Shown here: one piece after another, positions 1 through 9,638 of the stretch | Position numbering within the stretch: the stretch's first letter is position 1 | How the letters are laid out: every line of letters starts with the position of its first letter | Assembly: GCF_037044555.1 (NCBI RefSeq) | Contig: NZ_CP146275.1 | Span: 3,576,501 to 3,640,500, forward strand | DNA length: 64,000 nucleotides | Origin: Pelagibacterium nitratireducens | GTDB lineage: Bacteria > Pseudomonadota > Alphaproteobacteria > Rhizobiales > Devosiaceae | Direction: 5' to 3' | Program-made: the position numbers and the translations under genes | Notes under the pieces: generated by a model | Seen by the model: the letters and a program-made list of their open reading frames with translations, nothing else | Told to the model about the DNA's origin: nothing | The model's database searches: none

Positions 1-52
1 AACTTTTCCGGACGGGACCAAACTGGTCACCGTCCATTCTCCCATTCGCTAA
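1..52 (+). CDS. ureA: Urease subunit gamma, C-terminal fragment
   Basis: Only the last 16 codons are present, read in the frame that starts at base 2 and ends with TAA at 50-52. The peptide (TFPDGTKLVTVHSPIR) matches the conserved C-terminus of urease gamma subunits, which caps the small UreA chain of the UreABC apoenzyme. The stop codon overlaps the AAGGAG ribosome binding site of the next gene, so ureA and ureJ are co-transcribed. The rest of ureA, and probably ureD, lies outside the window. Confidence 0.85.
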   Translation, partial: TFPDGTKLVTVHSPIR

Positions 53-63
53 GGAGCCACCTC

Positions 64-654
64 ATGCTCAGACGTCTTTTTACGGCCCTCGTGCTTATTG
101 TTGCCGGCACGGCTCCCGCCTTTGCCCATCTCGATCCTCTTGAACACGGCTCGCTTGCAGCCGGGTTTACCCACCCCCTGTTTGGATTCGATCATATCCT
201 GGCCATGGTCGCCGTGGGCCTATGGGCCGCCTCGGTTGGCGGTAAGGCGTTGTGGGCGGTACCGGCCGCCTTTGTTGGCACAATGGCGGTCGGGTTCGGC
301 GCGGCACTGGTTGGCATGCCGCTTCCGTTCGTCGAGCCGGTCATTCTGGCTTCGGTAATTTTTATCGGCATCATGGTGGCCCTCGCCCTGCCGTTGCCGG
401 CAATTGGCGTTGGCGCCGTTGTTGCCTTCTTTGCGCTGTTTCACGGCCACGCGCATGGTGGGGAAATGGGTGAGGCTGGCGCATTCGGTTATGCTGGTGG
501 CTTTCTTGTCGCCACGGCGTTGCTTCACGCGATTGGCGTTGCGCTGGGCGCCGGTCTTGGCCGGGCTCTGGCGACGACGCGCGGTGCCATCGGTACACGG
601 ATCGCAGGCGGTTTGACGGCGCTTGGCGGGCTATGGCTGGTTATCGCAGGTTAA
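64..654 (+). CDS. ureJ: HupE/UreJ family protein, urease-linked nickel permease candidate
   Basis: A 196-residue hydrophobic protein with an N-terminal signal-like segment followed by about six predicted membrane helices rich in Gly, Ala and Val. The family signature [12 protein letters not shown] lies near residues 38-49, and a His-rich stretch (FHGHAHGG) lies near 125-133; both are typical of HupE/UreJ proteins. These are inner-membrane accessory proteins of nickel enzymes and several are shown to transport Ni2+, so a role in feeding nickel to urease is likely but inferred. The start is well placed, 7 nt after GGAG. It lies between ureA and ureB, a position common in alphaproteobacterial urease clusters. 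Confidence 0.88.
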   Translation: MLRRLFTALVLIVAGTAPAFAHLDPLEHGSLAAGFTHPLFGFDHILAMVAVGLWAASVGGKALWAVPAAFVGTMAVGFGAALVGMPLPFVEPVILASVIFIGIMVALALPLPAIGVGAVVAFFALFHGHAHGGEMGEAGAFGYAGGFLVATALLHAIGVALGAGLGRALATTRGAIGTRIAGGLTALGGLWLVIAG

Positions 655-664
655 GGACAGCAAC

Positions 665-976
665 ATGATCCCAGGCGAAATCATCCCCAAACCCGGCGAT
701 ATCGAACTCAATGCGGGACGCGAGACCGTGACGCTCGAGGTTGCCAACACCGGAGACCGACCCATCCAGGTGGGTAGCCACTACCATTTTTTTGAAACCA
801 ACGCCGGGCTGGCCTTCGAAAGAGAGCGTACACGCGGCATGCGGCTCGATATTGCGGCCGGTACGGCCGTGCGGTTCGAGCCGGGTCAAACCCGTGAGGT
901 GACCCTTGTTGCGCTGGACGGCGACCGCCGGATCTTCGGATTTCGCCAGATGGTCATGGGTTCGCTGGACAGATGA
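665..976 (+). CDS. ureB: Urease subunit beta
   Basis: A 103-residue protein beginning MIPGEI, with the family core [19 protein letters not shown] and the C-terminal GFRQMVMG, which is the full length of UreB. UreB is one of the three structural subunits of the cytoplasmic nickel urease that hydrolyses urea to ammonia and carbamate. The frame stays open further upstream, but the ATG at 665 matches the family start and is preceded by AGGA at 654-657, overlapping the ureJ stop region. Unusually, ureC does not follow directly: an opposite-strand gene sits between them. Confidence 0.95.
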   Translation: MIPGEIIPKPGDIELNAGRETVTLEVANTGDRPIQVGSHYHFFETNAGLAFERERTRGMRLDIAAGTAVRFEPGQTREVTLVALDGDRRIFGFRQMVMGSLDR

Positions 977-1008
977 TATGACAGCGGCCGGCATTTTCCA
1001 TTGCGGGC

Positions 1009-1044
1009 AAAAAAAGAGGCGAGGTGCCTTGGCACCCCGCCCCC
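1009..1044 (-). terminator. Rho-independent terminator of the acidic protein gene
   Basis: Read on the minus strand this is a GC-rich hairpin (GGGGCGGGGTGCC, AA loop, GGCACCTCGCCTC with two G-U pairs) followed directly by seven T. It begins 20 bases after the stop codon of the minus-strand gene at 1065-1742, which supports that gene being a real transcription unit. Confidence 0.8.
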
Positions 1045-1064
1045 TAACATTTTCAAGTCGACGC

Positions 1065-1742
1065 TTATTGCGCCGCTTCACCTTCGACAGAGGCATCTGC
1101 TTCGGCCTCCCCTTCAACGCTCATGTCAGATTCCATGGCATCGTCGGCAAGTCCGGCGTCTTCAGCCGCTTCGGCTTCAGCCGAACTCTGGCTGTCGACA
1201 AAGACCGTCAGCGAACCATCGGCCTGGGTCCAGACGGCGACAACTTCGCTTTCGGTATAGCCTTCGGCTTCGAGAGCAGCCGTGATGTCGGCATTACCCG
1301 AGATATTGGACTGCAGAAGGTCGATATCGGCCTCGAAGTCGGCACGCGACTCCGCGAAAGCGTCGGCGGTAAATTCACCGTCCTCGCCGAGCGAGGAGAT
1401 CTCAACGATTTCGATCTCGGTATCCGCAGTCACAGCCGAGAAGTCGGCAGTGCCGGCGCCATGGATCGCATCGTCGAGATCGGCGTAGGTGTAAGCACCA
1501 GCCGAAGCATCGGCATCCACGCCAACACTTGTTTCACCGGCGCCTTCAGCAGGCATGCCGGCGTCCACGCCAACATCAACGCCGGCATCGGCTCCAACAT
1601 CGGCGTTAGCGTCTTCGCCACCCAGTTCGGTCTGGACGCCACCGTCAAGGGTGACACCAGCGTCAGCGTCCTGGGCCATGGCTGCAAGCGGCATCGACAG
1701 AGTCAGAGCCGTGCCAAGAGCAAGAGCAGAGAGCTTATTCAT
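1065..1742 (-). CDS. Acidic Ala/Asp-rich secreted protein of unknown function
   Basis: A 225-residue protein, not assignable to a named family. Residues 1-22 form a clear signal peptide (MNKLSALALGTALTL... ending AMAQ), so it is exported. The next 60 residues are low-complexity, dominated by Asp, Ala, Gly and Val in short imperfect repeats (GADAGVDVGVDAG). A more globular part follows (QSNISGNADITAALEAEGY, then VVAVWTQADGSLTVFV), which loosely resembles small periplasmic alpha/beta domains, and the C-terminus is again Glu/Ala-rich. I chose the ATG at 1742 because GGAG lies 7 nt upstream; the ATG at 1748 is too close to it. It interrupts the urease operon in reverse orientation and has its own terminator. 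The strong acidity could reflect a salt-exposed periplasm. Confidence 0.75.
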   Translation of the reverse strand: MNKLSALALGTALTLSMPLAAMAQDADAGVTLDGGVQTELGGEDANADVGADAGVDVGVDAGMPAEGAGETSVGVDADASAGAYTYADLDDAIHGAGTADFSAVTADTEIEIVEISSLGEDGEFTADAFAESRADFEADIDLLQSNISGNADITAALEAEGYTESEVVAVWTQADGSLTVFVDSQSSAEAEAAEDAGLADDAMESDMSVEGEAEADASVEGEAAQ

Positions 1743-1900
1743 TTTCATTCTCCGTTTGAGTTCGGTTTTACCGCCCCTCTGGAGCCTACAAACGAGCAAA
1801 CGGGCTGGCGGTTGCATTTTGTTTAGAGGCAATCGGACGCATTCAAATTGGACCACGCCTGACCAAGAGGCTGAACTTTACCTTTGACGAGGAGCAGATA

Positions 1901-3613
<1,713 letters not shown>

Positions 3614-3692
3614 TGCGCGTCGGAAGGCATCTGGCCTTCCAACAGGATCGGTCCTATAGAGGGTGGCACTGTCCATCCTCTATGACTTTCTG

Positions 3693-4388
3693 ATGTCCTC
3701 TCCCCTTGCCAGCTTCCGCTCCGGCGCCCGCGCGTCAACGCCCATAGCCATCGGGTATGTGCCGGTCGGCATTGCGTTCGGCATAGCCGCGATCAAGGCT
3801 GGGTTTTCTGCGCTCGAGGCCATCATGCTCTCGGCGATCGTCTATGCGGGAGCGAGCCAGTTTCTGGTTCTGGCGCTTGTCGGTGCGGGCGCGCCGATCC
3901 TGATCACCGCACTTTCGATCATCGCCACCAATCTGCGGCATGTCTTTTACGGTCCGGCCATCCTTGAAGCGGCCCGGGACCGAGCAACCCGGCGTCATGC
4001 CTGGGCGTGGAGCTTTTTCCTTTCCGACGGCGCGTTCGGGTCGGCAATTATTGCGCTCAATCGAACAAAGGATCACTTTTCGCCGCGCTTCATGTTCGGC
4101 ATCGCCGCGGGCCCCTATCTTTCCTGGGTGACCGGGACAGCGATCGGAGCCCTGCTGGGCACATCGCTTGCGGCCTGGCCAGCGGTCGATGCAGCCATGG
4201 GCTTTCTGATGCCGGCGCTGTTTCTGGCCATGGTGCTTTCGCTTCTCACCAAAGAGCACATCCCCGTGGTGATCGTTACCGCGTGCGTCACGCTTCCGCT
4301 GATTGTCCTGATTTCACCCACCGTCGGAATATTGGGTGGGATGATCTTTGGCGCCTTGTCGAGTCTTGTGATCCGGAGACGGACATGA
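3693..4388 (+). CDS. azlC: AzlC family branched-chain amino acid exporter, large subunit
   Basis: A roughly 231-residue polytopic membrane protein with the AzlC hallmarks: GYVPVGIAFGIAA near the start, LSAIVYAGASQF, and ATNLRHVFYG in the middle. AzlC pairs with the small AzlD subunit to export branched-chain amino acids or related compounds; the substrate here is inferred from the family. The start is uncertain: a GTG at 3663 would add ten residues, but GAGG abuts it without spacing, so the in-frame ATG at 3693 is preferred. azlD follows with an ATGA overlap, so the two are translated together. Confidence 0.9.
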   Translation: MSSPLASFRSGARASTPIAIGYVPVGIAFGIAAIKAGFSALEAIMLSAIVYAGASQFLVLALVGAGAPILITALSIIATNLRHVFYGPAILEAARDRATRRHAWAWSFFLSDGAFGSAIIALNRTKDHFSPRFMFGIAAGPYLSWVTGTAIGALLGTSLAAWPAVDAAMGFLMPALFLAMVLSLLTKEHIPVVIVTACVTLPLIVLISPTVGILGGMIFGALSSLVIRRRT

Positions 4389-4705
4389 ACACCGAGTTTT
4401 TGATCATCACATTGCTGGTCGGGCTGGGGACCTGGATGCTGCGTTTTTTGCCGACGCGGTTCATGCGTGGCACGGGTGATCCCGATGCGCCACTGAGCCG
4501 GTTCTTGTCGGCAACCGGACCGGCGGCTATCGCTGCGCTTTATGTCGGCGCGATCCTACCCATGCTCTCGCCCGATCTGCACGCCATTGCACCGCTCGTT
4601 GGGGGCTCGGGGGCGGTGATTGCCATCTATTTCTGGTGTCGCGATGTTTCGCTGGCAACGCTTGGTGGAGCCATCGTCTATGGGCTGGTCTTTGCCATAG
4701 TGTGA
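4385..4705 (+). CDS. azlD: AzlD family branched-chain amino acid exporter, small subunit
   Basis: A 106-residue, very hydrophobic protein with four predicted helices and the AzlD features LRFLPTRFM near residue 20-28 and SATGPAAIAALYVG around 40-53. It is the small partner of AzlC in a two-component amino acid exporter. The ATG overlaps the azlC TGA as ATGA, which fixes the start and implies translational coupling. The pair lies between ureC and the ureEFG accessory genes, an unusual position. Confidence 0.9.
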   Translation: MNTEFLIITLLVGLGTWMLRFLPTRFMRGTGDPDAPLSRFLSATGPAAIAALYVGAILPMLSPDLHAIAPLVGGSGAVIAIYFWCRDVSLATLGGAIVYGLVFAIV

Positions 4706-4776
4706 CCGGACCGGTCATGGTGCTGCCCGGAATCCGATGTTAGGTTTGATCCGCTGAATCTTAGAGGAGGCCGCCC

Positions 4777-5154
4777 ATGAAGTCCTTTGTATTCGCCGCT
4801 TGTCTGGCTCTTGCCGCGTTGCCCGCCAGTGCCGTGGAAACCTCAATGCAGTTCGTTCTCGAATTCGAGGGCAACGCGCAACGCGATGTGATGACCTATC
4901 AGTGCGACGGGATCGATGAACCGATGAGTGTGCAATACATCAATGCCCATCCGACCTTTCTTGCCATTGTGCCGATCGAGGGCGAGGACATGATTTTCGT
5001 CAACGTCATCTCCGCCTCGGGTGCGCGTTATGTTTCAGGGCAATACGAATGGTGGTCGCGCGGCAATGAGGCAATGTTCACCGACATCATGGAGGGCACC
5101 GAGGAGGCCGAGGCCGAACCGGTCAGCTGTCACGCGGCTCAGGACATTCCGTGA
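4777..5154 (+). CDS. MliC/PliC-like periplasmic lysozyme inhibitor candidate
   Basis: A 125-residue protein with a signal peptide cleaved after about residue 19 (LPASA). The mature part fits the MliC fold: a YQCDG motif near residue 45, the hydrophobic strand FLAIVPIEG, and the pattern SASGARYVSGQYEWWSRGNEA at about residues 82-102, which parallels the conserved Ser-Gly-x-Arg-Tyr and Trp-x-x-Gly segments of C-type lysozyme inhibitors. No lipobox is visible, so it would be soluble and periplasmic. AGAGGAGG lies 6 nt before the ATG. The assignment is by motif pattern only; a role in protecting peptidoglycan is inferred. Confidence 0.65.
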   Translation: MKSFVFAACLALAALPASAVETSMQFVLEFEGNAQRDVMTYQCDGIDEPMSVQYINAHPTFLAIVPIEGEDMIFVNVISASGARYVSGQYEWWSRGNEAMFTDIMEGTEEAEAEPVSCHAAQDIP

Positions 5155-5214
5155 TCTCTGGCGTGTTTCTTGCATCGGATGCCATGACCGAAAAAGGCTT
5201 GCAAAGAGGATGGC

Positions 5215-5691
5215 ATGCGCGCGACAGGCGTTGAAACGAAAGGCAAATGGCAAGGGGCTCTTGCCGGGCGCGTTGAGCTGGCGCACGACCAGCGTGCGCT
5301 GCGCCGTAAGCTGGTGACACTCGATAACGGGCTCGATGTTCTTGTCGACCTGCCCCAAACCGTGGCGCTGGAAACCGGCGATGCATTGAAGCTCGAGGAC
5401 GGGCGTTTCGCCGAAATCGTCGCGGCCAAAGAACCGCTCTATGCGATCACCGGCAACAGCACGACCCACCTTTCCCAATTGTGCTGGCATATCGGCAACC
5501 GGCACCTGCCCTGCCAGATTGAAGCGAAATCCGGCGTACCCCAACGACTTCTGATCGGACGCGACCACGTCATCAAGGACATGCTGGAAGGGCTGGGGGC
5601 AAAAGTCGCGGAGATCAACGCGCCGTTTTCGCCGCTGCGCGGTGCCTATTGGGGCCATGAGAACGGGAACGCGCATCATCACCATGGATGA
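5215..5691 (+). CDS. ureE: Urease accessory protein UreE (nickel chaperone)
   Basis: A 158-residue protein of normal UreE length. It has an N-terminal peptide-binding domain (LVTLDNGLDVLVDLPQT region near 40-55), a central metal-binding domain with the hallmark HLCWHIGNRH-like segment (LCWHIGNRHLPCQ), and a His-rich tail (AHHHHG). UreE delivers Ni2+ to the UreD-UreF-UreG-apourease complex. AGAGG stands 6 nt upstream of the ATG. ureF overlaps its 3' end by 8 bp in another frame. Confidence 0.95.
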   Translation: MRATGVETKGKWQGALAGRVELAHDQRALRRKLVTLDNGLDVLVDLPQTVALETGDALKLEDGRFAEIVAAKEPLYAITGNSTTHLSQLCWHIGNRHLPCQIEAKSGVPQRLLIGRDHVIKDMLEGLGAKVAEINAPFSPLRGAYWGHENGNAHHHHG

Positions 5692-6364
5692 GCAGACCAC
5701 GCTGATCCGGCTGTTTTCCTGGCTCTCACCGGCGTTTCCCATCGGCGGGTTTGCCTATAGCCAGGGCCTTGAAACGGCCGTTGCCGATGGGCGCGTCGGC
5801 GATGGCGGTCAACTTTCCGATTGGATCGGCGGTCAGTTGCATCGCGGCAGCCTGCGCACCGATGCCTATTTTCTCGCCATCGCTGCCCGCGCGGTGACCA
5901 CATGCGACTGGACGGCGCTTGCCGAGGCCAATCAACTGTGTCTCGCCCTGCAAATATCGGCCGAGCGTGACAAGGAAACACGCGAACAGGCGCAATCTTT
6001 TCTCGACGCGGCTTCCGCATGGCCAACGTCCACACCAAAAGAGCTCAGCGCCGTTTTCGAGCGACCCATGGCCCTGCCGATTGCATTTGGCGCAACTGCT
6101 GGCCTGCACCGCGTTTCACCGGGAGCGGCAATCGCTGGCTTTGCCAACAGCGCGGTGGCGCAACAGATTTCGGTCGGTGTCCGGCTCATTCCACTGGGGC
6201 AAACGGCGGGCCTTGCCGTTCAGGCGGGCCTGGAAGCAAAAATCGCGCAGCTGAGCACAGAGGCGCTCTCGGCCCAATTGACCGACATTTCGGGCTTGTC
6301 CTATGGCACCGATATTGCAAGCCAGAAGCATGAAGACCTCAGGGTAAGGATTTTTCGATCATGA
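5684..6364 (+). CDS. ureF: Urease accessory protein UreF
   Basis: A 226-residue, mainly helical protein with the UreF signature [18 protein letters not shown] at about residues 10-27 and the late motif [11 protein letters not shown]. UreF acts as a scaffold and GTPase modulator in the UreDFG complex that inserts nickel and CO2 into the active site. The ATG at 5684 overlaps the ureE stop; ATG 5657 (nine residues longer) and 5642 are in frame and possible, and no strong ribosome binding site decides between them. Its stop overlaps ureG as ATGA. Confidence 0.93.
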   Translation: MDEQTTLIRLFSWLSPAFPIGGFAYSQGLETAVADGRVGDGGQLSDWIGGQLHRGSLRTDAYFLAIAARAVTTCDWTALAEANQLCLALQISAERDKETREQAQSFLDAASAWPTSTPKELSAVFERPMALPIAFGATAGLHRVSPGAAIAGFANSAVAQQISVGVRLIPLGQTAGLAVQAGLEAKIAQLSTEALSAQLTDISGLSYGTDIASQKHEDLRVRIFRS

Positions 6365-6993
6365 GTTCAAGAAACGGCCCGCTCCGTATCGGGATCGGGG
6401 GACCGGTGGGATCGGGCAAGACCACGCTCACCGAAAAACTCTGCAAGGCGCTGCGCGAGGATTATTCGGTGGGGGTGGTCACCAACGACATCTACACCAA
6501 GGAAGACGCCATGATGCTGGCGCGCCTGCAGGCGCTCCCCGAAGAGCGGATCCTGGGGATCGAAACCGGCGGCTGCCCGCATACGGCGATCCGCGAAGAT
6601 GCCTCGATCAATCTGCGGGCCATCGCCGAGCTCAATGGGCGCATCCCCGACCTCGATATCGTCTTTATCGAATCGGGCGGCGACAATCTGGCAGCCACAT
6701 TTTCTCCCGACCTCGCCGACATCACGCTCTATGTCATCTCGGTCTGCCAGGGAGAGGAAATCCCGCGCAAGGGCGGACCGGGCATTACGCGCTCGGACAT
6801 GCTGGTCATCAACAAGGCCGATCTGGCCCCTTATGTCGAAGTGGATCTGGGCGTGATGGAGGCCGATGCCCACCGGATGCGCAACGGCCAGCCCCACGTG
6901 TTCACAGACCTCAAGCGGGGTAAGGGGGTCGATGAAATCGTTGCGTTTCTTGAGCGTCACGGCGGGCTGGCCCGCACACAAATTGCGCTTTAG
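6361..6993 (+). CDS. ureG: Urease accessory GTPase UreG
   Basis: A 210-residue SIMIBI-class GTPase. The P-loop [11 protein letters not shown] is at about residues 11-21, the nickel-binding Cys-Pro-His is in [13 protein letters not shown], the switch segment is FIESGGDNL, and the guanine-specificity motif is VINKADLAP. UreG powers nickel delivery to urease by GTP hydrolysis. It is the last gene of the cluster and starts within the ureF stop codon. The 3' end overlaps the 3' end of an opposite-strand DUF1127 gene by 83 bp. Confidence 0.98.
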   Translation: MSSRNGPLRIGIGGPVGSGKTTLTEKLCKALREDYSVGVVTNDIYTKEDAMMLARLQALPEERILGIETGGCPHTAIREDASINLRAIAELNGRIPDLDIVFIESGGDNLAATFSPDLADITLYVISVCQGEEIPRKGGPGITRSDMLVINKADLAPYVEVDLGVMEADAHRMRNGQPHVFTDLKRGKGVDEIVAFLERHGGLARTQIAL

Positions 6994-7219
6994 GGGCAGC
7001 AGGGCTCCTGACGTCCGGTTGCGATTCTTCATCTTCCTCACGCAGCGCAAGCAGGCTGATGGGGCCATTTTCGTGCATGACCTTACGGCTGATGCGCCGC
7101 AGATCCGCGTCGGCTAGCCCGAGATCGCGCCTCAGATGGGAATCGAGCCGTCTCAGCGCGCCATAGGTCTGGTGGAAAGCGACCCAATCGCGCAGCATCA
7201 AGGAGAAAGATTGGAACAT
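6911..7219 (-). CDS. DUF1127 domain small protein
   Basis: A 102-residue protein whose residues 10-45 form a DUF1127 helix pair: an aromatic amphipathic start followed by [22 protein letters not shown], with the typical L-x-D-x-G-L-x-x-x-D-L pattern. DUF1127 proteins of alphaproteobacteria are small basic proteins; some affect phosphate, carbon or RNA metabolism, but this one's function is unknown. The ATG at 7219 has AAGG 8 nt upstream; an upstream in-frame ATG at 7261 is less likely. The tail after residue 58 runs antisense across the ureG stop and looks like poorly conserved read-through, so the gene may be longer than its functional part. Confidence 0.7.
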   Translation of the reverse strand: MFQSFSLMLRDWVAFHQTYGALRRLDSHLRRDLGLADADLRRISRKVMHENGPISLLALREEDEESQPDVRSPAAPKAQFVCGPARRDAQETQRFHRPPYPA

Positions 7220-7419
7220 GGAGCAGCCTTTCAGGCGCGCGCCGCGCGCCTTTTCCTTCATTTGAAAGATGGATGGCGGAGGGCGAAAGGAATTCGCCGA
7301 GTAGGTCGACTATGCGCCCAGATGCCCCGCGGGCGCTACGGATGTGTTCGCAATGTTCATTTCATTTATGAAACACCGAGTGTCTGGCCACTCCCGCTCA
7401 GAAAGAATAAAATGGGAAC

Positions 7420-7911
7420 ATGAGCCAAACCGAATCCGGTACCGAACCGCAAATTGTCGACGGGCGTCAGTCACCCACCGCGCTGCGCGTGCAGCGGGGT
7501 GTGATGCGCTTTCTACGCTCGGTTCATGACATGACGTGCTTTGCCGAGGTGCCGCTTTCCAACGGACGGCGCGCCGACGTGATCGCTCTTGGTGGAAAGG
7601 GCGAAATCTGGATCGTGGAAATCAAATCGAGCCTTATGGACTATAAGGTCGATACCAAATGGCCAAACTACAAGGATTTCTGCGACCGGTTCTTTTTCTG
7701 CAAGCCGCCGGAGCTCGATGCGGAAATCTTTCCCGCAGAAGAAGGGCTGATGGTGGCTGATGGCCATTGGGGGGATATCCTGCGCCACGCACAGCACGAT
7801 CCTCTCCCCGGGGCGCGACGCAAGGCCATGCTTTTAAAGCTCGCCAGGTTGGGGGCCGACAGGGTCCACGCACTGATGGACCCCGAGACCCGCAAGGAAG
7901 GCCTATTCTGA
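7420..7911 (+). CDS. mmcB: MmcB family DNA repair protein
   Basis: A 163-residue protein matching MmcB, a PD-(D/E)XK-like protein shown in Caulobacter to act in the mitomycin C response with the ImuB/DnaE2 mutagenesis system. Visible are the conserved RRADVIALG segment, the catalytic-type VEIKSS motif near residue 67-72, and WPNYKDFCDRFFF. Full length for the family. A 12-bp inverted repeat (TTCAT-TT-ATGAA, 7361-7372) lies upstream. GTTC occurs twice before the gene, but with 5 bp between rather than the 7 bp of the alphaproteobacterial LexA box, so SOS control is not shown. The 3' end overlaps the next, convergent gene by 9 bp. Confidence 0.88.
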   Translation: MSQTESGTEPQIVDGRQSPTALRVQRGVMRFLRSVHDMTCFAEVPLSNGRRADVIALGGKGEIWIVEIKSSLMDYKVDTKWPNYKDFCDRFFFCKPPELDAEIFPAEEGLMVADGHWGDILRHAQHDPLPGARRKAMLLKLARLGADRVHALMDPETRKEGLF

Positions 7912-8706
7912 GGCGTGCGGCGCAAGCGTTGCGACAGTATTTCCCTCTCCATCGAGGAGCGTGAGCGTCTCGTCGTCGATGCTGTAGTTCGATGTCGCGC
8001 CCAAAGCGTCAAAGAAGGCGTGTTCCTGACCCATTTCGGGTTCTTCGCAAGCCATCATCGTTGAAAAGATATCTGAAATCGAGAGGTTCCCATCGTCTTG
8101 GACGGTGACGGACCCGCCGTAAGTATTGCAGCCACCAATGCCGCCCAAAGACGGATCGGTTTCTCCGAAAACGAGCGTCGTTTCTACGCCCTCGGCCGAG
8201 GGAGAGGCACCGAGCATGGTCAACACCCAGCCTGTACCGGCCAGATCGGCGGGGAGGTCCGCGCCGGCTTTTTTCCCATCACCGGTTTGAGGCGCAGGCT
8301 CGGTGCCACGCGCATTGACCAGCGGCACTGACACCAGCTCGGTCCGGGTCAGCGGCTCGACCGAAATGGTGGTATCATTGATGAACCAGAGTTCGCCATC
8401 GACTTCTATCCGCGCCGCGATAGCGTAGGAATGGCCCTCGGCGATAGCATCGGGGTCAAAATCGATGACAAAGCCGATCGGGACCTGGCCGGCGGGGTCA
8501 ATGACGTCTTCGGCTATTGTTGTGGATGGCGCATCGGCCAGTGACACGTCGATGAGCGACACCGTGGCTACCGCATTTAAAGGCAGCGCCATGCGTTCAC
8601 GATACGCGATGTCGCCGGTGATGGTCAGCGTATCGGCAAAGGCCGAGCCGGCCATCGTGATCGCTGCGAGCGCCGAAAGGCCGATGGGTTTTGCGACGGA
8701 TCTCAT
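7903..8706 (-). CDS. Exported YbaY-like plus META (HslJ) domain protein
   Basis: A 267-residue exported protein. Residues 1-24 are a signal peptide ending AFA. Residues 26-130 resemble the YbaY family of beta-sandwich lipoproteins (TITGDIAYRERMALPLNAVATVSLIDVS), although no lipobox cysteine is seen. Residues 150-265 are a META/HslJ domain: GTGWVLTMLG, GGCNTYGGSV, and MMACEEPEMGQEHAFFDAL, the last two carrying the usual conserved Cys and Asn. YbaY-META fusions are common in alphaproteobacteria; HslJ relatives are linked to heat and novobiocin stress, so an envelope-stress role is plausible but inferred. It converges with mmcB. Confidence 0.82.
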   Translation of the reverse strand: MRSVAKPIGLSALAAITMAGSAFADTLTITGDIAYRERMALPLNAVATVSLIDVSLADAPSTTIAEDVIDPAGQVPIGFVIDFDPDAIAEGHSYAIAARIEVDGELWFINDTTISVEPLTRTELVSVPLVNARGTEPAPQTGDGKKAGADLPADLAGTGWVLTMLGASPSAEGVETTLVFGETDPSLGGIGGCNTYGGSVTVQDDGNLSISDIFSTMMACEEPEMGQEHAFFDALGATSNYSIDDETLTLLDGEGNTVATLAPHASE

Positions 8707-8840
8707 GGCTAAAGTCTTTCTGATCTTTCGAGCAATAAATGAATGGCCAACCTTGTGGGTTCCGTGCGCTGAACAGAGGCTGAACGGATGCGCGCAGGTG
8801 GATTGTTGGGCCAGTCCCCTTGGCAGCGAGCTCTTTCCAG

Positions 8841-9419
8841 CTAACGCGCCGGACCTGGCGCAGCTCGCAGGGAAACCTGACGCACCGTCTGTCTTTCATC
8901 CGGCGTGAAGACCATTTCAGCGATGGCGGTGATATCGGAACCGATACGACTGACAGTCAACCGACCGTAGCAGGCCCAGGGCAGAGCCTCATGGGAAAAC
9001 GGGACTTCGAGCACAAGAACCTTCCCCGATTTCGACATGGCAATAAAGCGTTTTTGCAATGTATCCAGTGCGGGGTTGATATCCGGATCGAACAGCCAGC
9101 CAAACCGCGCAAGCGGAGCGCCCATGCCGGTCAGGGTCGGGCTGGCGGCGACGATGGCCAGCCGGGCGTCGAAGAGCGCCAATGGCGCACGGGCACCCCG
9201 GACGTAATGGATCAATCCTGCGAGCAGGGGATCGGCCCGACCATGGATCAAAGCATCAATGACATCGCGATTGCGGGCCCCTGGCCTCTCCCGCCCGCTT
9301 TCCCAACGCGAGAGCTGACCCTGGCTTACGCCTAGAGCGCGAGCCAAGGCGTCCTGTTTGATGGAAAACCGGGCGCGATAGCCGCGCAAAGTCGCGCCAA
9401 CATCGGCGCCTTGACCCAT
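8841..9419 (-). CDS. XRE family transcriptional regulator with PAS-like sensor half
   Basis: A 192-residue regulator. Residues 12-50 form a Cro/CI helix-turn-helix (QDALARALGVSQGQLSRWESG). Residues 85-180 lack DNA-binding features and look like a compact alpha/beta sensor domain (APLALFDARLAIVAASPTL, then GWLFDPDINPALD), as in PAS-type ligand-sensing regulators. No ligand can be named. It is divergent from the ribokinase gene across 219 bp, so it may control rbsK or itself; that is inference from position. Confidence 0.82.
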   Translation of the reverse strand: MGQGADVGATLRGYRARFSIKQDALARALGVSQGQLSRWESGRERPGARNRDVIDALIHGRADPLLAGLIHYVRGARAPLALFDARLAIVAASPTLTGMGAPLARFGWLFDPDINPALDTLQKRFIAMSKSGKVLVLEVPFSHEALPWACYGRLTVSRIGSDITAIAEMVFTPDERQTVRQVSLRAAPGPAR

Positions 9420-9638
9420 GGTGCACCCCCAGCCAATTCGAATGAACCGCCTTTGTTCGGTGTCATAGGACCATCTTGCGCATGAAGTTTTCTTGAGGTG
9501 GCCGGTAGGGGAACCTGCTTAGATCCGGTGCCCGGCCATCGGCCGACGGCAATCTCTGCCGTGCCGCAAGGAAAATCATTTGAGTTGAATGCTTTTCCTC
9601 TGGCACAAGAAGAAAAACATATCGGGAGGACAAATGCC

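Noticed and set aside
906..1826. Long plus-strand reading frame opposite the acidic protein gene
   Set aside because: It is antisense to a gene with signal peptide, ribosome binding site and terminator, and its product is Phe/Arg/Gly-rich with no domain.
3622..3640. Hairpin after ureC as a terminator
   Set aside because: The 7-bp stem is perfect but there is no T run, so termination cannot be claimed.
7346..7358. Two GTTC half-sites upstream of mmcB as a LexA box
   Set aside because: The spacing is 5 bp; the alphaproteobacterial LexA box GTTC-N7-GTTC needs 7 bp.
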